Notes: generated by a model from the sequence alone, not told the origin. A stretch of DNA of 64,000 nucleotides from Candidatus Bathyarchaeota archaeon (GCA_029881805.1 JAOULW010000001.1:124001-188000), one strand, 5' to 3'; counted from the stretch's first letter, positions 35,943 to 45,245 are shown. Numbers and translations are program-made.

Positions 35943-36881
35943 TCAAATCTGCAGCTTCTCTAGAAGACTTTCGGGTATTTTAGTGATTCCCAGCTTAGAA
36001 AGTTGTTTGATTACTGTACTCATTTTTGGGTTTATGTCTAAAGCTTTTCTTAAAGCGTTAACTGCTTCACTTGTTCTTTCAAGTCTTAAATACATTAGCC
36101 CTAAATCTAAGTATGCATCGTCGTTTCTAGGGTTAATTTTTAAGGCTTCTTTTATACATAAAACCGCTCTCTCAGGGTCGCCTCCGGTGAATTTTGATTC
36201 CGCATCATCAATTAAGTAGTAGACTCGGTGAATCTTCAGCAGCCGTTTCAGTTCTTTAATAGGATCTGGGTTGTCCTCAACTCTTAATTCGATGAATTTG
36301 TCCCCATAGTTTCCTCTTCCCGCGTTTTTTCTTACAACTAGTAATGCTGCTGATTGTCTTCCCCTAGCATCTCCACCTGCTTTTTCGCCCGCTTCCAAAG
36401 CTACAACGAGTCTGTTGGCTAAATCGCCTTTTGTGAATTCAAACTTCCTAGTCATCTTTTCCACGACATGTCTGTTCGCGAGGATATTGCCTTGTGCTGA
36501 GTAACACTTTCCAACTTTGCTCCCAGCCCACTTCAAACACTTAGTGCCCGTATATGCGGCAGCATTACCTTCAGCATCCACTATGCCCAACTGCCTATGT
36601 TCTCTTCCTTCATCTGCGCTCGTGAGTCTCGCAATGACTTCCTTACAGGTCAGTCCTTCCTTCAACAATTGCAGTCCTCGTGGACCATAAGAAACATTGG
36701 CAAAGGATTGGGTTGCAATGGCGCCAACATCAGCTTCAGCCCATGGAACTATGGGTCCTACTGAGAAATAGCGTGACTGAACAGCAACTCCTAAATCCCC
36801 AGTCGAGTGGTCGTATGCAACAATAGAATACGTAGGTACTAGGCACGTTATCTTATTCGATAAATCAATGTTGCGCTTCAT
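35943..36881 (-). CDS. DUF1028 family protein with C-terminal TPR repeats
   Basis: A 312-aa protein. Residues 10-210 are DUF1028 (TYSIVAYDHSTGDLGVAVQS, GAIATQSFANVSYGPRGL, GRQSAALLVV), an Ntn-hydrolase-like fold of uncertain activity. Residues about 225-300 form two TPR units (KFTGGDPERAVLCIKEALKI, DAYLDLGLMYLRLERTSEA). The fusion suggests a scaffolded hydrolase. It is 6 bp upstream of the aldo/keto reductase and about 60 bp downstream of the Gfo/Idh gene, so it is probably in the same transcript as the nucleotide-sugar genes. The biochemical role is unknown. Confidence 0.85.
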   Translation of the reverse strand: MKRNIDLSNKITCLVPTYSIVAYDHSTGDLGVAVQSRYFSVGPIVPWAEADVGAIATQSFANVSYGPRGLQLLKEGLTCKEVIARLTSADEGREHRQLGIVDAEGNAAAYTGTKCLKWAGSKVGKCYSAQGNILANRHVVEKMTRKFEFTKGDLANRLVVALEAGEKAGGDARGRQSAALLVVRKNAGRGNYGDKFIELRVEDNPDPIKELKRLLKIHRVYYLIDDAESKFTGGDPERAVLCIKEALKINPRNDDAYLDLGLMYLRLERTSEAVNALRKALDINPKMSTVIKQLSKLGITKIPESLLEKLQI

Positions 36882-36940
36882 AGTGTGAAATGTGTTTAGG
36901 GTTTCTATAATATTTTTGCAATTAGAATGAATGCAGTGCC

Positions 36941-37888
36941 CTAATGTAGTTTCACTACGCTGCTAGTCGCTGAAGATTTTAGTGTTGCCTCAGTAATTTG
37001 CAGTGCCTTCAAGCCATCCATGCTTGTTATTAGCGGTTTTTCTTTTTTCAAAACGCACTTTGCGAAGTGTTGGAGTTCAAGTTTTAGGGGTTCCTTCCAT
37101 GGGTATCTCGGCTGCACTTTTTCCTTTGCATCTTCAATCGTTAGTTCCTGCGTAATGTAGTCAAGCGTCATTATGGCCTTGCTACCTGTAACCACCAGAG
37201 TTCTCGTCTTATACGGCGTTAACCAGTTAGATTCGATGAAGGCGCTCTTTCCCCCTCTAAAGGTGAGCATTATCTGAGCGTAATCCTCAAACTTCCCATG
37301 TTTCATGCTTCCAGTTCTTGCATAAACAGCAAGAGGTTCTTCTTCAAAGACATATCTTATTATGTCTATGTCATGGATTGCCGTGTCTTTAACAACTCCA
37401 ATATCCCCTATTCTTTCTGGCCACTCAGATACTCTTCTTGCAGTGGCGCATACGAGTTCGCCGATTGTTTTGTTTTCAATAGCCTTTTTTATGTACTGTA
37501 TTCCTGGGATAAATCGCATTAGAAAACCGACTGTAAGGTGTAACCCTTCCCTTTCAGCCGTTTTAAATAACCTCTCCGCCTGTTTTACGTTTTCTGCCAT
37601 TGGTTTTTCAACTAGAACATGCTTTCCAGCTTTCAAAGTCTTCATCGCCTCTTTTGCAAGATTCGTCGACCACGTGCAGATGCTTACCGCTTCAATATCC
37701 TCGCGTTTTAGCATTTTTACTGTGCTAGTGTAGGGCTTTACGCTGAACTGTTCAGCCACATTTTTCGCCCTTTCTGCATCTATGTCGCAGACAGCCAAAA
37801 GCTCCGTTTCTTCTAGCTCTTTGAAAACTCTTGCGTGATTTTTTCCCCAAAATCCTGTTCCTATGACTGCTACTCCCAGTTTTTTCAT
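36941..37888 (-). CDS. Gfo/Idh/MocA family oxidoreductase
   Basis: A 315-aa NAD(P)-dependent sugar dehydrogenase-like protein: Rossmann motif VAVIGTGFWGKNHARVF, the signature VLVEKPMAENV containing the catalytic Lys, and the C-terminal alpha-beta domain with DIDIIRYVFEEEP. The ATG at 37888 overlaps the upstream stop (ATGA), so it is preferred to the ATG three codons earlier. Its place after a UDP-sugar dehydrogenase-like gene matches WlbA-type 3-dehydrogenases in the biosynthesis of acetamido sugars, but the substrate is inferred. Confidence 0.88.
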   Translation of the reverse strand: MKKLGVAVIGTGFWGKNHARVFKELEETELLAVCDIDAERAKNVAEQFSVKPYTSTVKMLKREDIEAVSICTWSTNLAKEAMKTLKAGKHVLVEKPMAENVKQAERLFKTAEREGLHLTVGFLMRFIPGIQYIKKAIENKTIGELVCATARRVSEWPERIGDIGVVKDTAIHDIDIIRYVFEEEPLAVYARTGSMKHGKFEDYAQIMLTFRGGKSAFIESNWLTPYKTRTLVVTGSKAIMTLDYITQELTIEDAKEKVQPRYPWKEPLKLELQHFAKCVLKKEKPLITSMDGLKALQITEATLKSSATSSVVKLH

Positions 37889-39276
37889 TTCTTCCAAACT
37901 CCTCTTCCCAAACCCCGATATACAAAACCTTCTTTTTCAACTTTATCTGCCTCGGCTATTCCTGCGAGATCAACAATCGCAGCCGGTATTTTCATAACCA
38001 TTTTGATCTTCTTCAAGTTCAAGTGTTTAAACTGGTCATGTCCGGTTAATATTATTATGCAGTCTACTCCTTCCACAGCTTCTGTTAGGTTCTTCTTGAA
38101 AGGAAATGATATGTCTGTGAGTTCCTTGTCCGAAAAATGCGGATCATGAAGGCTGACTTTTGCACCTTTAGCTTTTAGCATTGTGGCAAGCTCCTTCGCT
38201 GCGGTTCTAGGGGGGCTTTTGATATTTGCGACTCGCCCGATTCCCAATATTGCGATTCTTGCTCTTCTTAATGTTTTTCTGCAGTCTTTTAATCCGCTGT
38301 GAGTTAGGCTGATTGCATGTTTAATCATTTCACTGTTTATTTTTTCGCCGAGTGTGACGATTCTTAGTTTCGTGCCTAGATTCTCTGCGTCTTCAAGTAA
38401 AATATAGGCTTCTTTTTGAGTGGTTGTCGCAAGTGTCGGAAATGGAAGGGCGTCATAAGCTCTGTTGCTTGAGAGTTTACGAACTTCGAGGTAGTCTAAG
38501 CCTGCTTTTTCGCAGAAAAAAGCAATTTCGTTAGCAAGGGAAACGTTCACGTTTCCTTGCACCGCTTCAAACAGTGCAGCTACTTCTGCATTTTTTATGT
38601 TTTCTGTTTTTTTAATTTCTTTTTTTGAAACGTTTCCTAAAATGACCGAAGCGGAGTTCAAGGTAGTCTTTTCGGGCGCTGCAATCACTCTCTCATAATT
38701 CATCAGCGATCCTAAAGATTGCGTATTTAGCATTGGAATTGGGCTATAGGCTAAACCGAAATCAATTTCAACCTTGAATCCCGAATTGTTTTCCAAGATC
38801 TCTCTAATTCTGCCCTCTGTAAAACCAAATCCGACAATACTCACAACAATAACCAATGAGCCACGGCGGAGGCTTGAGCCTACTTGTTTACAAGCGTTTT
38901 CCATGATTGAGTAATCAGTCTTTTTCTTTGCATCGACATTAACAGGGATTGCTATAACAATGACGTCGCTTTTAGAAACAGCGTTCTTAGTTTCGCTTGT
39001 AGCATTTAATTGCCCGGTTTTTGCCCAAGTTTTCAATTTGGATTCTATTTCATATCCCAAAAAGGGAGCTTTTCCTTTGGCAAGGAGGTTCACTATCGTT
39101 TGGTCCGCGTCCACGCATATGACTTTGAATCCAGCTTCGGCAAAAAGGTATGTGTGGAGAACGCCAACTTGCCCGCACCCTATTATGCTGACCGTGTATT
39201 TTCCGCGTTTTTCTGCTGTATCCATATCTTCGGATCTTGCATGCAATACTGACGATGACATGTTTGCGTGCTCCAT
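37885..39276 (-). CDS. UDP-sugar dehydrogenase-like protein lacking the catalytic cysteine
   Basis: A 463-aa protein with the three-domain UDP-glucose/UDP-ManNAc dehydrogenase layout: Rossmann start VSIIGCGQVGVLHTYLF, the central helix region with AEVAALFEAVQGNVNVSLANE, and a C-terminal Rossmann domain with IAILGIGRVANIKSPPRTA. The loop that normally holds the nucleophile (GGHCxPxDP) is replaced by FPTLATTTQKEAYILL, with no Cys. Full oxidation to the acid therefore seems unlikely; it could stop at another stage or be an epimerase-like or regulatory paralogue. Its stop overlaps the Gfo/Idh start, and it lies after phosphosugar mutase and pyrophosphorylase genes. Confidence 0.82.
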   Translation of the reverse strand: MEHANMSSSVLHARSEDMDTAEKRGKYTVSIIGCGQVGVLHTYLFAEAGFKVICVDADQTIVNLLAKGKAPFLGYEIESKLKTWAKTGQLNATSETKNAVSKSDVIVIAIPVNVDAKKKTDYSIMENACKQVGSSLRRGSLVIVVSIVGFGFTEGRIREILENNSGFKVEIDFGLAYSPIPMLNTQSLGSLMNYERVIAAPEKTTLNSASVILGNVSKKEIKKTENIKNAEVAALFEAVQGNVNVSLANEIAFFCEKAGLDYLEVRKLSSNRAYDALPFPTLATTTQKEAYILLEDAENLGTKLRIVTLGEKINSEMIKHAISLTHSGLKDCRKTLRRARIAILGIGRVANIKSPPRTAAKELATMLKAKGAKVSLHDPHFSDKELTDISFPFKKNLTEAVEGVDCIIILTGHDQFKHLNLKKIKMVMKIPAAIVDLAGIAEADKVEKEGFVYRGLGRGVWKK

Positions 39277-39299
39277 AACGCCAATTTTTTTCGTAATGC

Positions 39300-40676
39300 T
39301 TAATCTTTCAGATTTTTAATTATCTTTTCAAGTTTTAAACAGTATTTCTTGACGAGTTTTAGTGCCTTCTCTTTGTTTTGTGCTTCGGCGTATAGCCTGT
39401 AAATGGGTTCTGTTCCGCTTGGCCTTACTAGGATGGCGCTTTTGTCTTCAAACCATATTTTTACGCCATCAATTGTGCTTATGTTTAATCCCTTTACTTG
39501 AGCAGCTAACTCTTCTAACACTTTCGCTTTTAGTTTCTCTGGGCACTCAACTTTGCCTTTCTCAATAGAATACCTTGGCAGTTCTTCAATGAGCTTAGAA
39601 AGCTTTTGTCCAGTTTTTGCCATGATTTCCAAAATCAGAGCTGTTGCCATCGCTCCATCCCTTACTGACTGGTGAGGACCATAAAAGATTCCGCCATTTT
39701 CTTCTCCACCAAGCTTTGCTTTCAATTTTTTCATTGTCTGAGAAACGGTGACGCTTCCCACTTTGGTCCATACGATTTCTCCGTTATAGGCGTCTGCGAT
39801 GTCCTTAACAAGCGTAGAGGAGCTCACTGGCGTAACGATTTTTTCGCTTGGATTGGCTTTTAAGAAGAATTTTTCGACCAAGGCGAAGGTTTTGTCTCCC
39901 CAGTAGATTTCTCCTCGTTCATCGACGAAGACTGAGCGGTCAGCATCACCGTCATAAGCTACGCCCAAATTAGCTTTTACCGCTTTTATAGTTGTAGCCA
40001 ATTCCCGCAAGTTTTCTGGACGGGGTTCAGGAAGCCTTCCAGGAAATGTGCCGTCAATATTTGCGTTTATAGTCGTGACTTTGCAGCCTAAATCTCGAAG
40101 CAAGTATGGTGCAGTTAGGCTACCCACACTGTTAGCTGCATCAACAACGACATGAAAATTTTTCTTGGCGATTTCAGAGCTATCTACATGTTTCTTTATT
40201 GCTTCTATGTACTCGCCAATTATTCCAGGCATTTCGAGTACTGTTCCTATTTTGTTCCATTCTGTAAAGCGTATTTTCTCGTCAAAGAATGCGTCTTCAA
40301 TTTTAATCTCCTGGGCGCGAGAAAGCTCTATTCCATCATTCCACACAACCTTTATCCCATTGTATTCCGGTGGGTTGTGTGAAGCAGTTATTATCACTGC
40401 CCCGTTTGTCTTGTGATTTTTCACGGCATATTGCAATGTGGGTGTAGGCACCATTCCAGCGAATAAAACGTCGCATCCAGTTGCGTTTAAACCAGAGATG
40501 ACGGCCTTTGCAAGCATGGGGCCGCTTGTTCTGGCGTCATATCCTACTATAAGCTTTCCTTTCTTGAAGAATGTTCCTATCGCGCTCCCAATTTTAATCG
40601 CCATTTCAGGAGTTAATTCCTTGTTGACGACTCCGCGAATTCCGTTCGTTCCAAATAAGCGTCTTGAGCTTAGCAT
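39300..40676 (-). CDS. Phosphoglucosamine/phosphomannomutase family protein
   Basis: A 458-aa alpha-D-phosphohexomutase. N-terminal LFGTNGIRGVVNKELTPE, the phosphoserine loop ITASHNPPEYNGIKV, the metal loop YDGDADRSVF and the C-terminal phosphate-binding VRPSGTEPIYRLYAEA are all intact. It interconverts 6- and 1-phosphates of glucosamine, mannose or glucose. Placed between the sugar-1-phosphate nucleotidyltransferase and the UDP-sugar dehydrogenase-like gene, it supplies the sugar-1-phosphate of the pathway. The exact sugar is not determined; GlmM-like or ManB-like are both possible. Confidence 0.92.
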   Translation of the reverse strand: MLSSRRLFGTNGIRGVVNKELTPEMAIKIGSAIGTFFKKGKLIVGYDARTSGPMLAKAVISGLNATGCDVLFAGMVPTPTLQYAVKNHKTNGAVIITASHNPPEYNGIKVVWNDGIELSRAQEIKIEDAFFDEKIRFTEWNKIGTVLEMPGIIGEYIEAIKKHVDSSEIAKKNFHVVVDAANSVGSLTAPYLLRDLGCKVTTINANIDGTFPGRLPEPRPENLRELATTIKAVKANLGVAYDGDADRSVFVDERGEIYWGDKTFALVEKFFLKANPSEKIVTPVSSSTLVKDIADAYNGEIVWTKVGSVTVSQTMKKLKAKLGGEENGGIFYGPHQSVRDGAMATALILEIMAKTGQKLSKLIEELPRYSIEKGKVECPEKLKAKVLEELAAQVKGLNISTIDGVKIWFEDKSAILVRPSGTEPIYRLYAEAQNKEKALKLVKKYCLKLEKIIKNLKD

Positions 40677-40690
40677 GGTACTTTTCCCTT

Positions 40691-41788
40691 TTAGATAATG
40701 TTTTCTGGCGTTAATACGCTTTCAGAAATCTCCTTGGCTGGGCAAATCGAAACTTTTTTGGCAAGTGCCATGCCATCCTTGATTTTGACATGGTCGCCGA
40801 CGATACAGCCTTTTCCGATTTTTACTTCTTTCCCTATGTTTGCGCCTTCCCCGATTACAGCTCCGTTTATTGATGAGGAGTCACCTATCGAAGTATTCTG
40901 AAAAATTACGGAGTCTCGTATGTGAACATTTTTTCCAACGATGACATGGCGTCCTAAAATCGTGTAGGGTCCAATAACCGATTTTTCGCCTATTGAAACT
41001 TCTTTGTCGAAAGCCACGGGGTTTTTTACTTCCACTTTTTTTCTTTCTTCAAATTTTTGTGAGGTATCAAAAGGGTTTAACAAAGTTTTGTTTATCTCTA
41101 AGTAGTCTTCGGGTTCGCCTATGTCACTCCATAAGCCATCAAACATGTGCCCGTAAAGCTTGCCATCTTCAGCCAGGGTTGGAAAAACTTCTCGTTCAAG
41201 GGAGACTGCACGGTTTTCCGGGATATACTTGAAGATTTCTGGGTGAAGGACGTAGACACCGGCATTTATAAAATTGCTTGGAGCGGTTTCGCTCGGCGGT
41301 TTCTCAACAAATCTTCTTATGCGGTTGTTTTCGTCTAATTCGGCAACTCCATATCTGGTTGGGTCTTCAACTCTGTGAAGAGCAATTGTCGCCACAGCCT
41401 TTTTCTTTTTATCTATTTTCACAATTTCTTTATAGTTTACGTCTGCAAATATGTCACCATTCAAGACCAGAAAGGGAAAGTCGTGGTCAAGAAGTTTTTC
41501 AGCCTTTTTTACTGGACCGCCCGTTCCCAAGGGTTTCCCCGGCGGGTCTCGCGAATAGGTGATGCGTACTCCACATCTTGGGATTCTGTACTGTTTCAGC
41601 AAAAATTCGGTTTGATGATTAACTGCAAGTATCGCATCTGTAACGTCGTTCTTTGCAAGTCTTTCGAATGTCCATTGCAGCAATGGTTTGTTGACTATTG
41701 GGAAGAGAGTTTTTGGTCTTGTGCAGCTTAATGGTCTTAGCCTTGTGCCGAAGCCTCCAGCGAGAATCAAAGCTTTCAACGATTTCAC
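40691..41788 (-). CDS. Sugar-1-phosphate nucleotidyltransferase with left-handed beta-helix tail
   Basis: A 365-aa NDP-sugar pyrophosphorylase. The N-terminal nucleotidyltransferase has LILAGGFGTRLRPLSCTRPK, GTGGPVKKAEKLL and LVLNGDIFADV; the C-terminal 110 residues form hexapeptide repeats (KSVIGPYTILGRHVIVGKNV-like). It activates a sugar-1-phosphate to UDP-, GDP- or dTDP-sugar. It is the first gene of the minus-strand sugar cluster (41788 down to about 34833). Mannose-1-phosphate guanylyltransferase-like sequence is the closest feel, but glucose or GlcNAc donors are possible. Confidence 0.92.
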   Translation of the reverse strand: MKSLKALILAGGFGTRLRPLSCTRPKTLFPIVNKPLLQWTFERLAKNDVTDAILAVNHQTEFLLKQYRIPRCGVRITYSRDPPGKPLGTGGPVKKAEKLLDHDFPFLVLNGDIFADVNYKEIVKIDKKKKAVATIALHRVEDPTRYGVAELDENNRIRRFVEKPPSETAPSNFINAGVYVLHPEIFKYIPENRAVSLEREVFPTLAEDGKLYGHMFDGLWSDIGEPEDYLEINKTLLNPFDTSQKFEERKKVEVKNPVAFDKEVSIGEKSVIGPYTILGRHVIVGKNVHIRDSVIFQNTSIGDSSSINGAVIGEGANIGKEVKIGKGCIVGDHVKIKDGMALAKKVSICPAKEISESVLTPENII

Positions 41789-41845
41789 CGTTTTGAACTA
41801 CAAACTTATATTCGGTTGCCTTTTAATAAAATGGTTTCGTGAAGG

Positions 41846-42613
41846 GTGAAAGCCTTGAAGGTTATGCTTCATGAAATGAGCTGGGCCGAAGCCAAAGAAT
41901 ATTTCGCTAAAAATGATATTGCAATTTTGCCGGTGGGTTCTAATGAGCAGCATGGGCCGCAGAATCCCCTTGGAACAGATCATTTGATAGCAAAGGCTAT
42001 AGCTGAAGAAACGGCCAAGCGCATTGGGATTTTGTGTTTGCAGGTCATTCCTTTCGGTGTAAGCTCTCACCACAAACAATTTTGGGGAACCATCCACGTA
42101 TCGCCAGAAACATTGAAAAACTATGTCAAAGAAGTATGCTTGGCGCTCAACTATTATGGTGTTAGAAAGGTTGTGATAGTTAATGGGCATGGCGGCAACT
42201 TAGGCGCTCTTATGGAAGTTGCCAGAGAGCTTAGAGAGAAAGGAATCTTTGTGTCTGTTTTCCAGTGGTGGCCTATTACTGGTAAGCTTTTGCCTGAGCT
42301 TTTCACGCCGGAAGAGCGGAGGCATGCGTGTGCTGAGGAAACTTCGTTGAATTTGACTCTGCATCCAAACATTGTTGACATGAGTAAAGCCGTGGACGAG
42401 GAGCCACGCGAGCATAAAGTGCGAGTTGAAGGTGTGACGCTTGCTCTGGACACTGTTGATTATACAGATTCTGGAGTTTTTGGCAAATCAACCATAGCTT
42501 CAGCGGAAAAAGGCAAAAAGGTTTTTGAAGCCGTAATCAGCGAACTAGTTAAACATGTAAATCTTCTCAGAGAAGCCAAAATTGAAGATTTGATGCAGAA
42601 GTCCAAAGTCTAG
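41846..42613 (+). CDS. Creatininase family amidohydrolase-like protein
   Basis: A 255-aa protein of the creatininase/FAPy-hydrolase family. Metal ligands are seen in ILPVGSNEQHGPQNPLGTDH (Glu, His, Asp-His), VIVNGHGGNLGAL and the later Glu in HACAEETS. Related archaeal members (ArfB, MftE) act in flavin/F420 biosynthesis or on formamides. Start candidates are GTG 41846, TTG 41855 (GGGTGA just upstream) and ATG 41864. It is divergent from the sugar operon and stands alone, so no context assigns the substrate. Confidence 0.88.
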   Translation: MKALKVMLHEMSWAEAKEYFAKNDIAILPVGSNEQHGPQNPLGTDHLIAKAIAEETAKRIGILCLQVIPFGVSSHHKQFWGTIHVSPETLKNYVKEVCLALNYYGVRKVVIVNGHGGNLGALMEVARELREKGIFVSVFQWWPITGKLLPELFTPEERRHACAEETSLNLTLHPNIVDMSKAVDEEPREHKVRVEGVTLALDTVDYTDSGVFGKSTIASAEKGKKVFEAVISELVKHVNLLREAKIEDLMQKSKV

Positions 42614-42630
42614 AATCTGTGGCTGAATTG

Positions 42631-43947
42631 TCAGCAGTCGTAGCTGTTTCCGTAGTTTACTACGCCTTCGAGTATGTCTTTAACGTCGACGAAATCATCG
42701 TAGTTTAAGTCTCTTCGTTGATCCCATGGAGGATATATTGGGGCTTCTTTGTAATTTCCATAGTGCTGTACTAGGAGCATAAGGTCTTTTGTTTCCACAA
42801 AGCAGTTAGCGTCGACATCGCCTGGTCCTCTATAGTCTATGCTGTTTTGGAACATGGCCAGTAATGCTGGTTGTTTTGGGTAGCCGCTTGTGTTCCATGC
42901 CTGCCAGAACTCGTGGAACGTGTCGCAAGGTGTTGTATGCATAATGTTCCATATCCGCTGGAACCCATCAGAGAAACTGTCGTAGTACCATGGGTCGCTG
43001 TCGTTCTGTGAATCAAAAACGTCCCACAAAGCCCCAGCAACACGACCTTCAACCTCATCACCGTCATCCCAGCCAGCAGAACACCAATGAGGAGTTTCAA
43101 GGTTTATGTCTGTATAATGTGTTCCATTTGACCATGTAAATACTGGATTATCATATACAACTAGCGGAAAGAAATTAGCCCAACCTTCAGTCCAAGCAGT
43201 TGTCGAATTGCTGGTCGTAGTAAACCAATGGTCTTCCATAGACTGGGGAATATATCCATAGAGGCTATACATAACATGATGACCGTATTCATGAAGAATT
43301 ATACTTGGCCACCAACAAGCCCAATCGGGAAGATGTATCTCCCCACCAGGATGGTAATGCGGCCAAGTCTCATAAGGCCAGCGAGCAATTGCTTGTGGGG
43401 TATTATAACTCACTGCGTTGCTCAAGTAATACCACCCACGAGTTAGACCTAAATGATATGAAAAAATCCACCAAGCCCCTCTCTGACTGTATTGTGTTGC
43501 AATGTTTCCAATGTAAAATTCACCATCTGGGCGATTGCCAAATGTTTGGGTTTGAGCGGAATATACAACGCTAGCAGGGGTAACTACTCGTGTTGCTGGA
43601 GATGTAGCGTTTACAGTGGCAATAATATCGAGTCCGTCCTCTCCTGGTCCATCGTTATTTACTATAGGACCAATAGTAAAGTATCCATTGTAATCGGTGT
43701 AATCCGCTCCAAGATAAACTGTGCCTGTTGCTTCTTCATCATATATCTCCACTCTTGCGTTTGTAATGGGCAAAACATGAGTTGTATTGAACCAATACCA
43801 CCAATAACCTGTCACAGTTATTGTACCTGTTTGGAGCGGCTCAGTAACCTTTAACGGATTGGGTTTGGGTCGAAAAGTTGGAACATAAGCTTCGGTATTT
43901 AGGAACATCAGCGCAAGTGTAATTCCGAGCAAACAGTATTTTTTCAT
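42631..43947 (-). CDS. Secreted putative zinc metalloprotease with C-terminal dockerin
   Basis: A 438-aa exported protein: signal peptide MKKYCLLGITLALMFLNTEA, an N-terminal beta-sandwich (IDEA-like, residues about 45-150), then a zinc site SIILHEYGHHVMYSLYG and, further on, the candidate third ligand in TEGWANFF, as in gluzincins. The C-terminal 65 residues hold two F-hand calcium repeats, DVDANCFVETKDLMLL and DLNYDDFVDVKDILEG, the dockerin type I pattern. Dockerins bind cohesins, but no cohesin is seen in this window. It is probably an anchored or complexed extracellular protease. Confidence 0.82.
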   Translation of the reverse strand: MKKYCLLGITLALMFLNTEAYVPTFRPKPNPLKVTEPLQTGTITVTGYWWYWFNTTHVLPITNARVEIYDEEATGTVYLGADYTDYNGYFTIGPIVNNDGPGEDGLDIIATVNATSPATRVVTPASVVYSAQTQTFGNRPDGEFYIGNIATQYSQRGAWWIFSYHLGLTRGWYYLSNAVSYNTPQAIARWPYETWPHYHPGGEIHLPDWACWWPSIILHEYGHHVMYSLYGYIPQSMEDHWFTTTSNSTTAWTEGWANFFPLVVYDNPVFTWSNGTHYTDINLETPHWCSAGWDDGDEVEGRVAGALWDVFDSQNDSDPWYYDSFSDGFQRIWNIMHTTPCDTFHEFWQAWNTSGYPKQPALLAMFQNSIDYRGPGDVDANCFVETKDLMLLVQHYGNYKEAPIYPPWDQRRDLNYDDFVDVKDILEGVVNYGNSYDC

Positions 43948-44036
43948 CGACCACTCAATTTCGTATTGATTTTCCCACTATTTAAGATTGTTTGTTTCAA
44001 ATCTTGAACTCGATAACAACTATCAGTATCAATGAA

Positions 44037-44612
44037 TCATGGTAGTATAATAGTTTCGGGATTGTTGTAGACCACAATTTTGTCTTCCAGTATCTGAACA
44101 TATAAAGAAGCTTCGCTTTTATAGAATGTTGATGATGTCTCCCACCATATTACTGTTGCAGTTATTACTCCGAATCCTACTTCAGTCGCCTTTATTTTTA
44201 TGTTGGTACCTACGGAAGTATTTGCTGGAAGAGTTATTGTCCATGTCAAATTCCCATCAGTAAGATCGATTCCTTGCGAACCAATGGGAGTCCATGTTAC
44301 GTTTGGCCATATACCTTGACCAATATAGATAGGCGAAAGCTCGATCTGTACTCTAGCATTGGACATTTCCTTTCTTGAGGTCACGCTCACTGTTACATTA
44401 GCTTCACTACCTGGTCCTAAAGGTTCCGTAAAATTCGAGATGCTGAGATTTACCATAATCATCGAGTTGTCACCAATAGGAAAAGTTGGAATATCTGGGG
44501 ATACTCCTGGAGAGAAGTACTCCACAATTTCCGACCAAGGTAGGGCAACCACTGCAGTGAAAATTAAACAGGCAATGATTACACCCGCTAGTCCTACAAC
44601 CAATAATTTCAT
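44037..44612 (-). CDS. Membrane-anchored extracellular protein with a CARDB/Ig-like domain
   Basis: A 191-aa protein with one N-terminal helix (VVGLAGVIIACLIFTAVVAL) and a single beta-sandwich outside, with repeated NxT/S sequons (NLSISNFT, NVTVSV, NLTWTI, NTSVGT). The pattern of 'G-x-E-A-N-V-T-V' and 'P-A-N-T-S-V-G-T' resembles CARDB-type domains. The helix is probably an uncleaved anchor or signal. The neighbour on the right is a membrane-bound wHTH regulator on the same strand, which might control it. No enzyme activity is evident. Confidence 0.65.
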   Translation of the reverse strand: MKLLVVGLAGVIIACLIFTAVVALPWSEIVEYFSPGVSPDIPTFPIGDNSMIMVNLSISNFTEPLGPGSEANVTVSVTSRKEMSNARVQIELSPIYIGQGIWPNVTWTPIGSQGIDLTDGNLTWTITLPANTSVGTNIKIKATEVGFGVITATVIWWETSSTFYKSEASLYVQILEDKIVVYNNPETIILP

Positions 44613-44690
44613 TTCTTATCACTACTAGAAAAAGACATATTGGAATACTTAAAACAATGCTTTTGTACGGTTTGTACAAAATCTTGTACA

Positions 44691-45137
44691 CTATGTTTTC
44701 TCTCGCCACGCTTTTATAGTTTCATACCAAGACGTGATTATGCCTAAGACTCCAAATATCAATGCAAAAATGCTGGAAAGACTAACCCGTTCAAAACCCA
44801 ACAAATACACAATATACAATATTAGAAGCGTAGTAAACAATGTTGCATAAAACACGTATCTAGGAAGCAAAACCGCCCCTATTCTTACAAACTGTTTTAA
44901 AACACCAATTTTTACCTCTTTCACCAATTCATAATCTCCGTGCTTTTTCTCCACTAACCCCAAACCTACCAACTTGTCTAAATGATAGACAGCTAATGTC
45001 GGGCTAGAAAAATCTAGAGCCCGCTGAACCTCACGCACACCAACATTACTCGAAGACTTCAGAATATACAAGTACACACGTAACGTGTTCCCTTTCAACT
45101 CTGCTGAAATGCGCTCCTCGTCAACAGAACCACTCAA
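44691..45137 (-). CDS. Winged helix-turn-helix regulator with C-terminal transmembrane segments
   Basis: A 148-aa protein. Residues 10-75 form an ArsR-like wHTH (NTLRVYLYILKSSSNVGVREVQ, SPTLAVYHLDKLVGLGLVEKK, then a wing DYELVKEV). Residues about 85-140 contain two hydrophobic helices ending in a basic tail (KAWREKT). Such one-component membrane regulators probably sense an envelope signal. It is 79 bp upstream of the anchored surface protein on the same strand, making that gene a candidate target. Confidence 0.85.
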   Translation of the reverse strand: MSGSVDEERISAELKGNTLRVYLYILKSSSNVGVREVQRALDFSSPTLAVYHLDKLVGLGLVEKKHGDYELVKEVKIGVLKQFVRIGAVLLPRYVFYATLFTTLLILYIVYLLGFERVSLSSIFALIFGVLGIITSWYETIKAWREKT

Positions 45138-45245
45138 ACTTTAGACCTCTTGAGTCAGTTCACCTCTGACTTAGTCTTCAAAACTTTTAACCTTTTAACT
45201 TTGAAAATTCAGTATTTAGCGCAAAAATCCAACTTCCGAGCCAAC

